Origin: Rhodopirellula sp.
GTDB lineage: Bacteria > Planctomycetota > Planctomycetia > Pirellulales > Pirellulaceae
Length of the DNA: 20,766 bases
Reading direction: 5' to 3'
NCBI GenBank assembly: GCA_003513555.1
Contig: DOPG01000432.1
Span: 1-20,766, forward strand
In this document: piece after piece, positions 5,730-13,737 of the stretch
Layout of the letters: each line of letters opens with the position of its first letter
Numbering within the stretch: position 1 is the first letter of the stretch
Notes under the pieces: model-generated
What the model was told of the DNA's origin: nothing
Databases searched by the model: none
What the model saw: only the letters and a program-made list of their open reading frames with translations
Translations under genes and position numbers: made by a program

Positions 5730-7328
5730 ATGTCGCATCCGAATCCGGCACATGCAGCCAACAGCGATGAAACCGGTCAGTCCGAACCACGAATGATTCG
5801 TATTTTTGATACCACGCTCCGCGATGGTGAGCAGTCACCTGGTGCGAGTATGAATCTTGCTGAAAAGCTTGAGGTGGCTCAGGTACTAGCTGAAATGGGC
5901 GTGGATATCATCGAAGCCGGTTTTCCGATCGCGTCACCTGGAGACTTTGAAGCAGTTAAGCAGATCGCCCAGACCGTCAGGGGGTCAACGATTTGTGGTT
6001 TGGCACGCTGCAGTGACAAAGACATCGATGCTGCATGGGGCGCAGTCAAGTATGCACCCAGTTCGCGCATTCATGTGTTCCTGGCGACCAGTGCGATTCA
6101 TCGTGAGTTCAAGTTGAGAATGAGTCCGGACGAAATTATTGAGCGGGCGGTCGCTGGCGTGAAGCGGGCGGTTAGTTATTGTGATGATGTCGAGTTTTCG
6201 CCTGAGGATGCTTGCCGTACGGAGAACGATTTTCTGTGTCAGGTTGTTGAGGCAGCGATCGACGCTGGAGCGAAGACCGTAAATATTCCTGATACCGTTG
6301 GTTATGCAACGCCTGGTGAGATTTATGATCGTTTCCAAATGTTGCAGGAACGTGTGCCAAATATTGGGAAAGCGGTTGTGAGTACCCACTGTCATGATGA
6401 CTTGGGAATGGCTGTTAGCAATAGTATGGCCGCAGTAGCAGCTGGGGCGGGGCAGATTGAGTGCACCATCAACGGAATCGGAGAAAGAGCAGGCAACGCG
6501 GCACTGGAAGAGGTCGTGATGGCGATTAAGACAAGAAGTGATTTTTACCGCTGCACTACAAACATCGATTCCAAGCGTTTGGTTCCGGCAAGCCGCTTGG
6601 TGAGCAAAACTACTGGAATTCAAGTTCAACGAAACAAGGCGATTGTCGGGAAAAATGCGTTCGCGCATGAATCAGGAATTCATCAGGATGGAATGCTGAA
6701 AGAACGTAGCACTTACGAGATCATGTCGCCCGAAGAGGTTGGGTTCTCCAAGACAGACTTGGTTCTCGGAAAGCATAGTGGTAGAGCTGCCTTGGCTGAC
6801 CGGGCAAAGACACTTGGGTTCACCTTGACAGGTGAGCAGTTGCAGGTTGTCTTTGAACAGTTCAAGTCATTGGCTGATAAAAAGAAGGAAATCTACGATG
6901 GAGACATCATTGCGTTGGTGCAGCAGCAAATCAGTGGCAGTGTAGACGAGCAATGGACACTCGTAGACTATGTTGTAACAAGTGGAAAGTCACGTCAGCC
7001 CCACGTTGAGCTAACGCTGTCCTGCGGCAATAAGGAAGCGACAGAGTGTATTGAATTAGGTGATGGACCCATTGATGCAGCTTTTTGGGCCGTCGAAAAA
7101 ATCACAGGCATCGAGCTTGTCTGCAAGGATTTTCGCGTTCGAAGTGCTACGCTCGGGCGTGACGCGATTGGTGAAGTGAACCTTGAGGTTGAGCACAAGG
7201 GACGTACTTACCGCGGCGTTGGGGTGAGCACTGATAGTGTGGAAAGCACTATTTTAGCAATGCTGAATGCGATTAACAGGATCATCTCTGAAAAGTCGAT
7301 CCCGCAGAACGATTCAGCTCGTAGCTGA
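5730..7328 (+). CDS. leuA: 2-isopropylmalate synthase
   Basis: First committed step of leucine biosynthesis: condenses acetyl-CoA with 2-oxoisovalerate to 2-isopropylmalate in the cytoplasm. The 532 residues match the long LeuA form (about 520). The TIM-barrel catalytic domain shows FDTTLRDGEQSPG (D27, R31), the metal ligands in HCHDD (H220, H222) and GIGERAGN (N256). The linker contains NAFAHESGIHQDGMLK. The C-terminal part from about residue 395 is the leucine-binding regulatory domain (SGKSRQPHVELTLSCGN..., later YRGVGVSTDSVESTILAMLNAI). ATG 5730 has AAAGG about 13 bases upstream; ATG 5793 (residue 22), nearer the family's usual start, is possible but lacks a ribosome site. Expression is probably controlled by the leader attenuator and activity by leucine feedback. 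leuB, leuC and leuD are not adjacent. Confidence 0.97.
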   Translation: MSHPNPAHAANSDETGQSEPRMIRIFDTTLRDGEQSPGASMNLAEKLEVAQVLAEMGVDIIEAGFPIASPGDFEAVKQIAQTVRGSTICGLARCSDKDIDAAWGAVKYAPSSRIHVFLATSAIHREFKLRMSPDEIIERAVAGVKRAVSYCDDVEFSPEDACRTENDFLCQVVEAAIDAGAKTVNIPDTVGYATPGEIYDRFQMLQERVPNIGKAVVSTHCHDDLGMAVSNSMAAVAAGAGQIECTINGIGERAGNAALEEVVMAIKTRSDFYRCTTNIDSKRLVPASRLVSKTTGIQVQRNKAIVGKNAFAHESGIHQDGMLKERSTYEIMSPEEVGFSKTDLVLGKHSGRAALADRAKTLGFTLTGEQLQVVFEQFKSLADKKKEIYDGDIIALVQQQISGSVDEQWTLVDYVVTSGKSRQPHVELTLSCGNKEATECIELGDGPIDAAFWAVEKITGIELVCKDFRVRSATLGRDAIGEVNLEVEHKGRTYRGVGVSTDSVESTILAMLNAINRIISEKSIPQNDSARS

Positions 7329-7360
7329 CTTTGTCAGCTTGGAAGCAAAGCTGACAGTTT
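7323..7360 (+). terminator. Hairpins at the 3' end of leuA (probable terminator)
   Basis: A nine-bp perfect stem, TGTCAGCTT (7332-7340) with AAGCTGACA (7348-7356), closes a seven-base loop and is followed by GTTT, a short U stretch. The same middle arm can instead pair with AGCTGAC at 7323-7329, which overlaps the leuA stop codon, giving a seven-bp stem with a TTT loop. The two are mutually exclusive. The gap to the convergent gene at 7417 is small, so this probably ends leuA transcription, though the U-tract is weak. Confidence 0.55.
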
Positions 7361-7416
7361 GCCGTTGGTTTAGTTGGTGTTGGAACGCGTTGATCGCTCC
7401 TCAAAGATTGCGACTG

Positions 7417-9123
7417 TTACTCAGGAGACGCGGCTTCTTCGTCACCATCCGCCGGTGGAAATCTTAATTCTCCGGTGTTTGGATCGGGGCGAAGCAGTAA
7501 TGATTCGTCATCGACCTCAAAGGAACCTTCGCCTCGTAGCATGCGAATCTCGGGATTTGTTGACGCTTCTGTATCAGTGCCCAGCACATCGCCTACATCG
7601 AGAGGTTCCGGGTCAACCTCAGATACAAGTGCATCCGTCGCTGGTTGAATTTGTTCGACAGAGTCGTCGAACAGTTGCACGTCGTCCGCGTTGGCAGATT
7701 GGATTTCGTCGTGGCTTGGGAGAGGGTCAAGTTCCTCATCGCTGATGATCGAAATTACTTCCGGGTTGTCGTTGGGTGTGATTGGATCGTTGTTGATGGA
7801 TCCCGTTGGCGTTGGGCCAGCTTTGTTTGGTGATGCGGGCCGTGGAAAAATTTCATCAACATTGCTTCTTAACACTTGACGCCCAAGCTCAATTGCACGT
7901 TCCTCACTCCAGCCATTTCCTTTTACGAAGTGTTCCGTGAGAATGCCCGACAGAATCTGTCGGTACATGTCAAATTTGGGCCATACAAATTCCAGTTTGT
8001 ACGCGTCGCTGTAGTAAGAAATCTGCTTTGTCTGTGGAACTGCCTCAAGCCTAGCTGCAGCGTCTCTTGCGATGAACGACGGTGTATTGCTGTACCACCA
8101 GTGTCCATTGGTAATGACATTAGGGAAAATCCAAGCGTAGCTGACAAGTTCTTGATTGGTCACGCTCGCTAAAACTGAGATCGGGAACTTTACTTGTGGG
8201 AATGAGTTAAAGAGTTCGCGATATTGAATCAAGGAAACCCTGCTGTCGTAGAGGTCCTGACCTTGATACACGCCATCCGGGTAAACTCCACGGTTGACGC
8301 CGATCATCAAATCAAATGGCAGGCCATACTCATCACATAATTCTGCCAACGTCCAGAATACACTGCGTGAAAGAGCTGTCATGTGAGCTGCGTCTGACAT
8401 GACCCCATTCAAAAGCACGTCATTCAAGGCCGTTGTCGCACGACCATCACTGACGCGCGTGGGGGAAAAGTCTGGGGGCAAAGAGATCGCACATGCACGT
8501 GCTCCACGCCCAACGAAGTGTTCGAATCTTTGACGCAGTGAGTCGCGAAGGTTGGCAAGTGAACCATTCAGTTCGATCCCAGTGCATGCGGCCAAACGTT
8601 CTCTCGTCTGGGGCTTTGCGAGATGGAAGACAAGGTCATCAGTTCTCAGGCAGGGAATGTATGTGTCACTGTCAAATCCCTCGAGGTCGTCGTCGAAGTC
8701 ATTGGTCAGGAAAACAGCTTCGACATTACTTTGATCGAGGACCATCTGGGGCCATTCAGCAAGTTTCATTTGCTTTTCAGATGTTTCGTACACCTCCTCC
8801 CAATTGGAATCATCCAGCCGCTCGCCAGTGAAGCCAAAAAATTTACGACATATTTCAATCAGCCATCGATATTGAGCTGTGTTTTCTAGGGGAGACAGGT
8901 TGGTTACCAAGCGTCGGACCAACTCTCGGTCACTGATCCCATCTTCCTCGATTTGATGCTTGGGCATTCCGGCTGAATGCGCGAGCTCTGTGTAGTAGTG
9001 ATACCCAAGTAAATCTGCCAGCGTGTTGGATGCTGGTGCATGAGGATTGATATGGGTGTGTGGATCGATCAGGCGAATAGAAGCAATGGCTTCGTAGATG
9101 GAATCGCGAACGGTGTCAGTCAT
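7417..9123 (-). CDS. Uronate isomerase (UxaC)-like amidohydrolase-superfamily protein with acidic C-terminal tail
   Basis: The N-terminal ~426 residues resemble glucuronate isomerase UxaC: the metal motif IDPHTHINPH (H22, H24), LADLLGYHYYTELAHSAG, QYRWLIEICRKFFGF, and near the end NGHWWYSNTPSFIARDAAARLE, YYSDAYKLEFVWPKFDMYRQILSGIL. Known UxaC interconverts D-glucuronate and D-fructuronate, but this homologue is divergent, so the substrate is uncertain; an uncharacterised hydrolase or isomerase is equally possible. Residues about 427-568 are a low-complexity acidic Pro/Asp/Glu/Ser tail that UxaC lacks. ATG 9123 is preferred; an in-frame GTG at 9141 would add six residues. Neither has a Shine-Dalgarno. 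No other sugar-acid gene is nearby; the neighbours leuA (convergent) and htrA (divergent) give no functional clue. Confidence 0.78.
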   Translation of the reverse strand: MTDTVRDSIYEAIASIRLIDPHTHINPHAPASNTLADLLGYHYYTELAHSAGMPKHQIEEDGISDRELVRRLVTNLSPLENTAQYRWLIEICRKFFGFTGERLDDSNWEEVYETSEKQMKLAEWPQMVLDQSNVEAVFLTNDFDDDLEGFDSDTYIPCLRTDDLVFHLAKPQTRERLAACTGIELNGSLANLRDSLRQRFEHFVGRGARACAISLPPDFSPTRVSDGRATTALNDVLLNGVMSDAAHMTALSRSVFWTLAELCDEYGLPFDLMIGVNRGVYPDGVYQGQDLYDSRVSLIQYRELFNSFPQVKFPISVLASVTNQELVSYAWIFPNVITNGHWWYSNTPSFIARDAAARLEAVPQTKQISYYSDAYKLEFVWPKFDMYRQILSGILTEHFVKGNGWSEERAIELGRQVLRSNVDEIFPRPASPNKAGPTPTGSINNDPITPNDNPEVISIISDEELDPLPSHDEIQSANADDVQLFDDSVEQIQPATDALVSEVDPEPLDVGDVLGTDTEASTNPEIRMLRGEGSFEVDDESLLLRPDPNTGELRFPPADGDEEAASPE

Positions 9124-9486
9124 GGATGGAATTTTGGCCACGAGTCAGGAAGAGCATCGAACCCACATCGGCACGAGTTGCCTTTCACAGGATACCGGTT
9201 TCTGGTATCCGGCGGGGTATCCCGTCATAACAGTTTCCCGAGCCGCTGAGGATCAACAATGGGGGGGAGAAACTCAAACATTCGGATTAGGCATGTTTTC
9301 CCCTGTGAAAATTGAGAGGGTTGGCGGCTTTCTTCTGGAATTCATGCGATTTTTCGGTCGCCGCTGCGCTACAATTAAGGGGACGTTGGAAAAACATCGT
9401 CGTGCGTCCGTCAGTCCGGTGTGAGCGTGTGTCGAGAGCGTTCTCACTCTACTTTGTACTCCCTGTTGTTTTGTGCGTTGGTCTCC
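9124..9486. other. Divergent intergenic region between the UxaC-like gene and htrA
   Basis: No gene is supported here. It must carry the start signals of both flanking genes. A plausible -10 box for htrA is TACAAT at 9370-9375 (GCGCTACAATTAAGG), but no matching -35 element is obvious. A cluster of GGTATCC repeats lies at 9190-9222 on the side of the minus-strand gene. A run of seven G residues occurs near 9260. An in-frame GTG at 9421 could extend htrA by 22 residues, but that stretch does not look like protein sequence of the family. Confidence 0.4.
9190..9222. repeat. Three copies of a 7-mer (GGTATCC), one inverted
   Basis: GGATACC at 9190-9196 forms a perfect inverted repeat with GGTATCC at 9204-9210 across a seven-base spacer. 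A further direct copy of GGTATCC lies at 9216-9222, twelve bases after the second. The cluster is about 70-100 bp upstream of the minus-strand UxaC-like start. It could be an operator for that gene or a 5' UTR hairpin. It may also be chance. Confidence 0.4.
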
Positions 9487-11082
9487 ATGAATCAAGATCT
9501 ACCACCAAGCCGCTCTCATTCTGAATCGGATGATGGCGTAAATGACTTGGACCAGGTGGTCTCTCAAGTGAAACGCGTTGATATCCTCAACACGGATAAA
9601 GTTGCAGACGTTTCGAAAAAGAATGAGTCGATTGACGAGTGTGGTTCTTCGGAATCCGAGAATGAAGCTTGGCCGCGTACTATAGGAAAAGACGATCTGT
9701 CGGGTGACAAAGCAGCGGCGCAGTGGATTGGAAAAATTGATCAGCCTGACGATGGCTTGTGTGAAGAACACGGTACCGGCGGCATTCGGGAAGAACCATC
9801 TCTTGGTGGTTATGACGGATGTCCGAACCTTCCCCGGTTGGGGATTGTGAGTGAAGAGTTCAATGGTGGATCGCAGCCACCTGTGGAGATGGACCTCAAG
9901 CCAGAAGGGCATCCTGATTCGGTGAATAAAAACCGCCGTAACCAGCAAGATCCCTTGAGGCAAAGTTTGTTTTTACTGGCGACAATGGCAGTGCTACTGC
10001 TGGCCGCTCGCTACTTTGTGCCCCGTATCGTTGAGGAAATTCGGTATGGTTGGCATCGAGGAGAACTGCGGGCTGAGTATGAATCGGGTTCGGAGGGTTT
10101 GCGCAACGTCTCTCTTGACACGTTGAGCAGGGCGTACCAAATGGTTACCTCAACCGTTGGCCCCAGTGTTGTTCATATTGATGTTAAGCAGCCATCAACA
10201 CGCACCGATATGAAAATTCAGGGTCAGTTAATCCCCCTCTACCAACCGCAAACTGATCAGGGTAGCGGGGTGATCGTTGCTGGTAATGGCTATGTGCTCA
10301 CGAATCGCCATGTGATTGACGGTGGCGAGGAAATCTACGTGACTTTGGGCGATGGTCGCCGCCTGAGTGCTGCCATCATTGGTACCGATAAGCAAACGGA
10401 TTTGGCTGTCTTGAAAGTCGACGCTGATGATTTGATTCCGATCGCGTGGGGCGATAGTGATCGTTGCCGAGTGGGGTCGCCGGTGTGGGCTGTGGGTAGC
10501 CCATTTGGCTTGGACCAAACAGTCACCTTTGGAATTCTTAGCGGAAAGCACCGAATGGTTGAAGACAGCACGCATTATCAGGACTTCATGCAAAGCGATG
10601 TTGCAGTGAACCCAGGAAATAGTGGAGGTCCGCTTGTTGACGCTCGTGGAACGCTGGTAGGCATTAACACAGCAATTGTTGGTGAAAGCTATCAGGGAGT
10701 GAGTTTTGCTGTTCCCAGCAATGTTGCTAAGCAGGTGTACGAGCGGCTGAAGGATACGGGCCGGGTCGATCGGGGTTGGTTGGGAGTACGGCTCAGCGAT
10801 GTTGAGGACGAGAATCTCATTGGCGACAATCCGCAAATGCGTGGAGCAGTTATCAGTGGTTTAACAAATGAGAATTCACCGGCAGCTCTCGCTGGATTGA
10901 AACTTGGCGACCACATCCTCATGGTCGATAGCGAGGTGGTGAGAGATCTCCCTCATCTGATGCGGCTGATTGGTGGTTCCTTGGCAGGATCAGATATCAC
11001 GCTGGAATTGGTGCGGCAAGGAAGGCCACTGACGGTGACGGTCGTGCTGGGAGCCCGTCCTGATCGCTTCAACCAACCTTAG
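9487..11082 (+). CDS. Membrane-anchored HtrA/DegS-like serine protease with one PDZ domain
   Basis: Trypsin-fold envelope protease, 531 residues. Residues 1-158 are acidic, low in hydrophobic residues and probably disordered in the cytoplasm. A transmembrane anchor follows at about 160-180 (LFLLATMAVLLLAARYFV). The protease domain begins near 210 and carries the full triad: H275 (LTNRHVIDG), D305 (KQTDLAVLKVD) and S379 (NPGNSGGPLVD). A single PDZ domain occupies about 430-525 (GWLGVRL...LAGLKLGDHILMVD). The one-anchor, one-PDZ plan resembles DegS, which cleaves an anti-sigma factor, but no such partner gene is nearby, so general protein quality control is equally likely. The long N-terminal extension is unusual. 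ATG 9487 is preferred to the upstream GTG at 9421; no clear ribosome site decides it. Confidence 0.9.
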   Translation: MNQDLPPSRSHSESDDGVNDLDQVVSQVKRVDILNTDKVADVSKKNESIDECGSSESENEAWPRTIGKDDLSGDKAAAQWIGKIDQPDDGLCEEHGTGGIREEPSLGGYDGCPNLPRLGIVSEEFNGGSQPPVEMDLKPEGHPDSVNKNRRNQQDPLRQSLFLLATMAVLLLAARYFVPRIVEEIRYGWHRGELRAEYESGSEGLRNVSLDTLSRAYQMVTSTVGPSVVHIDVKQPSTRTDMKIQGQLIPLYQPQTDQGSGVIVAGNGYVLTNRHVIDGGEEIYVTLGDGRRLSAAIIGTDKQTDLAVLKVDADDLIPIAWGDSDRCRVGSPVWAVGSPFGLDQTVTFGILSGKHRMVEDSTHYQDFMQSDVAVNPGNSGGPLVDARGTLVGINTAIVGESYQGVSFAVPSNVAKQVYERLKDTGRVDRGWLGVRLSDVEDENLIGDNPQMRGAVISGLTNENSPAALAGLKLGDHILMVDSEVVRDLPHLMRLIGGSLAGSDITLELVRQGRPLTVTVVLGARPDRFNQP

Positions 11083-11114
11083 TCGGAAGCCTCAGTTTGA
11101 AAATTGCTTGTGTC

Positions 11115-11153
11115 ACGCTGGTGCGCTACCTGCGTGGCCCAGTGTTTTGGGTT
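11115..11153 (+). terminator. Possible intrinsic terminator of htrA
   Basis: ACGCTGG (11115-11121) can pair with CCAGTGT (11139-11145) over seven bp, including one G-U wobble, with a 17-base loop. The T-rich tail TTTGGGTTT follows. It starts 32 bp after the htrA stop. The loop is long and the T-tract interrupted, so this is tentative. Confidence 0.35.
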
Positions 11154-11253
11154 TAAGAAGTTAGCTGTGGGAACTCAATCGTTGCTAAATTTTGGGCCGA
11201 ACAGCTTCCGCTTGGCCAAAAACTCGTGCCTTCGTGATGAAATTCGACCACTT

Positions 11254-11266
11254 GGTGCCTGACACC
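11254..11266. repeat. REP-like 13-mer GGTGCCTGACACC
   Basis: This near-palindrome (GGTG...CACC with one C/A mismatch, which becomes a G-U pair in RNA read from the minus strand) is followed by TTCTTC. Very similar GGTGTC-type elements occur dispersed in many bacterial genomes and have been associated with REP elements and their Y1 transposases; that is recollection, not a search. I see only this one copy and no transposase gene in the window. Confidence 0.35.
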
Positions 11267-11411
11267 TTCTTCAAATGGGGGGATACCAAGTAAGATAGGG
11301 GCTAGCGGCAGGCATGAGCATGATCTGCTCGCCACACTTTGTTGGCATGTGAGTTTTCCATCTTCGTGTCGATTTTGTTGAATGTTTCAAGTTCTCGTTG
11401 GATCTCCATCA

Positions 11412-12590
11412 ATGCGTTTGTTTGCTTTATTTTTGTGTGTGGTTCTTGTTGCCTGCTTCCAGTGTGCTGAGGCGGTTGAGGCAGTGAAAACAGAACCTGG
11501 AATCGCGAAGGAAAAACCAGCATCAGGGCCGAGTGTCAAAGTTCCTGAGGGATTCATGGTTCCGTATACGGTCAAGATCCCCGGCGCAGACGCTACTTTT
11601 CGTATGATTCCTGTACCTGGGGGAAAATGCAAAATTGGTAGTCCTGAAAGCGAGTCAGATCGTGGTGACGACGAAGGGCCTCAGCTTGAAGTTACTGTCG
11701 ACCCGATGTGGGTTGCAGAGAAGGAGGTAAGTTGGGCTGAGTACAAAGAGTTCATGAACCTGTACCACATCTTTAAGGATTTTGAGGGTCGAGGATTTCG
11801 CGTCGTAGATGTTGAAGCAGTCGATGCAATTACCGCACCAACTCCGCTTTACGATCCGAGTTATACCTACGAGTATGGTGAAAATCCAAATCAGCCAGCG
11901 GTCTCGATGACTCAGTATTCCGCCCAGCAGTACAGCAAGTGGCTAAGTAGAATTTGTGGGCAGCAATATCGACTTCCAACGGAAGCCGAATGGGAGTACG
12001 CGTGTCGTGCGAACACCAACACTGCCTATAGCTGGGGGAATAGTTCCGAGGCTATCGATGATTACGCTTGGTACTTCGATAATGCGGAAGATGGAACGTT
12101 ACCCGTGGGTACCAAGAAGCCCAATGGATTTGGACTCTTCGATATGCACGGGAGTGTTGCTGAATTGACTGTCAATGCTTACACCGAGGACGGGTACAAA
12201 AAGTTCGCGAGTGCCAAACCTATTAATGCAACCGAAGTCGTTGTATGGCCCGAAACGTCTTCACCGGTTGTCATCCGTGGGGGATCCTGGGAGATGGATC
12301 CGGAACAACTAAGAAGTGCTGCTCGTTTATCTTCTGATGATGAAGAGTGGAAGGAAGAGGACCCCAACTTTCCAAAGAGTCCTTGGTGGTTTACGAATGA
12401 TCCTGCGCGAGGTGTTGGATTCCGTCTGTTTCGTTCTTACGAGCCACTTTCCGAGCAGGTAATTGATAGGTTCTGGAAAGCAAACGCCGAGGATGTGGTG
12501 GACGATGTAGAGGCTCGTCTATTGGGTGGACGAGGGGTTGTTGGGCAGGTTGATGAAACCTTGCCAGAGGCAATCAAGAGCTCAAAGTGA
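11412..12590 (+). CDS. Exported FGE-sulfatase-domain (SUMF1-like) protein, probable lipoprotein
   Basis: 392 residues. The start at ATG 11412 gives a clean signal sequence (MRLFALFLCVVLVACFQCAEA). LVAC fits a lipobox, with lipidation at C14, although cleavage after CAEA by signal peptidase I is also possible. The FGE/SUMF1 fold spans about residues 62-345: MIPVPGGKCKIGSPESESDR, PMWVAEKEVSWAEYKEFMN, RLPTEAEWEYACRA, PNGFGLFDMHGSVAEL, VIRGGSW and GVGFRLFR. True formylglycine-generating enzymes have catalytic cysteines after the GGSW motif. Here that stretch reads EMDPEQLRSAAR and has none, so sulfatase activation is unlikely and a binding or structural role is more plausible. Such paralogues are abundant in planctomycetes. 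Confidence 0.85.
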   Translation: MRLFALFLCVVLVACFQCAEAVEAVKTEPGIAKEKPASGPSVKVPEGFMVPYTVKIPGADATFRMIPVPGGKCKIGSPESESDRGDDEGPQLEVTVDPMWVAEKEVSWAEYKEFMNLYHIFKDFEGRGFRVVDVEAVDAITAPTPLYDPSYTYEYGENPNQPAVSMTQYSAQQYSKWLSRICGQQYRLPTEAEWEYACRANTNTAYSWGNSSEAIDDYAWYFDNAEDGTLPVGTKKPNGFGLFDMHGSVAELTVNAYTEDGYKKFASAKPINATEVVVWPETSSPVVIRGGSWEMDPEQLRSAARLSSDDEEWKEEDPNFPKSPWWFTNDPARGVGFRLFRSYEPLSEQVIDRFWKANAEDVVDDVEARLLGGRGVVGQVDETLPEAIKSSK

Positions 12591-12605
12591 AACAGAAGCT
12601 CAACA

Positions 12606-12636
12606 GCCGTTTATGAATTGCCGATGGCGTTTTTTT
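12606..12636 (+). terminator. Probable intrinsic terminator after the FGE-like gene
   Basis: GCCGT (12606-12610) pairs with ATGGC (12624-12628), with one G-U, and is followed by seven T residues (12630-12636). The stem is short, but the T-tract is the best in this part of the window and lies 16 bp after the stop codon. It separates this gene from asd. Confidence 0.42.
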
Positions 12637-12705
12637 ACAAGTTGAATTGTGAAGTACAGTTCATCGATTTGTGTTTACTTCAAGCCTTTTGACCCACGCA
12701 GAATT

Positions 12706-13731
12706 GTGTACGAAACCATAGCACTTGTTGGAGCGACGGGAGCCGTCGGACGAATTGTCCTTGAGCAACTTGAGAAGCGAAAGTTTCCTTATCAAAAACT
12801 TAAGCTTCTGGCATCGGAGAGATCAGTGGGTCGCGAGGTCCGCGTCGGTGGTGAAATAGTCACCGTCGAATTACTGGAGCGTGGCGCATTCAAAGATGTT
12901 GATTTGGTGATCGCTAGCACACCTGATGAGGTTTCGGCCGAATTTGCTCCTTGGGCTGTTGAAGAAGGAGCTGTCGTCGTAGACGAGAGCGGTTATTGGC
13001 GTATGGATCCGACGGTTCCGTTGGTTATTCCGGAAGTCAATCCTGGGGCGGTCGAATCACATTCGGGAATTATCGCTAGCCCAAACTGCAGCACGACTCA
13101 GATGGTGGTGGCGCTGGCTCCTTTGCATCAGGCCGCAAAAGTAAAACGTGTGATTGTGAGCACGTATCAGGCAACAAGTGGAGCTGGACTTGCTGGTAAC
13201 GAGGAATTGCATGATAGCGTTCGTAGTGCGCTTGCCGGGAAGGTGCAGCCACCAACCACATTTCAGCATCCCATCGGCTTCAATCTGATCCCGCAGATCG
13301 GATCTGAAAAACATGCGGGCTATACCAGCGAAGAAATGAAAATGGTCTACGAGACACAGAAAATATTGGGTGACGATAGCCTGAAGGTTTGTCCCACCTG
13401 TGTACGCGTTCCGGTGACTATTGGCCACAGTGAGTCGATTCTTGTTGAAACAGTAGAGCCATTGTCTGTTCCAGAGGCACGCGAACTTTTCCGGAACGCC
13501 GATGGTGTGACGGTGGTCGATGACCTCGACGGTCAGCAGTATCCCATGCCTCGTGACTGTGATGGGAAAGATGATGTGTTTGTGGGGCGGATTCGTAAAG
13601 ATCTCAGTTGCACCAATGGAATCGCATTTTGGTGTGTAAGCGACAACCTGCGCAAAGGTGCGGCAACCAATGCAGTTCAGATCGCTGAATTGTTGGTCAA
13701 GGGTACGGCATCTTCGAGTGGGAAGTCGTAA
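12706..13731 (+). CDS. asd: Aspartate-semialdehyde dehydrogenase
   Basis: NADPH-dependent reduction of aspartyl phosphate to aspartate semialdehyde, the branch point for lysine/diaminopimelate, threonine and methionine. With the GTG start at 12706 the product has 341 residues, the usual length, and begins directly with the Rossmann strand YETIALVGATGAVG. The catalytic cysteine is C128 in SPNCSTTQM. Substrate residues include the Q of YQATSGAG, R234 and H241 in RVPVTIGHSES. An in-frame GTG at 12649 would add 19 residues not typical of the family. Neither start has a good ribosome site. truA follows six bases after the stop, so the two genes are probably co-transcribed. No leader peptide or riboswitch was recognised upstream. 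Confidence 0.93.
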   Translation: MYETIALVGATGAVGRIVLEQLEKRKFPYQKLKLLASERSVGREVRVGGEIVTVELLERGAFKDVDLVIASTPDEVSAEFAPWAVEEGAVVVDESGYWRMDPTVPLVIPEVNPGAVESHSGIIASPNCSTTQMVVALAPLHQAAKVKRVIVSTYQATSGAGLAGNEELHDSVRSALAGKVQPPTTFQHPIGFNLIPQIGSEKHAGYTSEEMKMVYETQKILGDDSLKVCPTCVRVPVTIGHSESILVETVEPLSVPEARELFRNADGVTVVDDLDGQQYPMPRDCDGKDDVFVGRIRKDLSCTNGIAFWCVSDNLRKGAATNAVQIAELLVKGTASSSGKS

Positions 13732-13737
13732 GTTGGC

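Larger units (their letters stand above)
11083..11411. other. Intergenic region between htrA and the FGE-like lipoprotein gene
   Basis: No coding potential is visible. It contains a possible htrA terminator at 11115-11153, a second imperfect hairpin (TTTTGG(G)CC near 11195 with GGCCAAAA near 11215), and a single REP-like element, GGTGCCTGACACC, at 11254-11266. No convincing promoter was identified for the downstream gene. Confidence 0.4.

Noticed and set aside
5985..6668. 227-codon ORF on the minus strand inside leuA
   Set aside because: Antisense to the conserved catalytic domain of LeuA; composition is that of a shadow frame.
10228..10836. 202-codon ORF on the minus strand inside htrA
   Set aside because: Antisense to the protease domain with all catalytic motifs intact on the plus strand.
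12649..12705. Possible leader peptide or N-terminal extension upstream of asd (three consecutive Ser codons)
   Set aside because: It is in frame with asd without a stop, encodes no Lys/Thr/Met run, and no terminator or alternative hairpin lies between it and asd.
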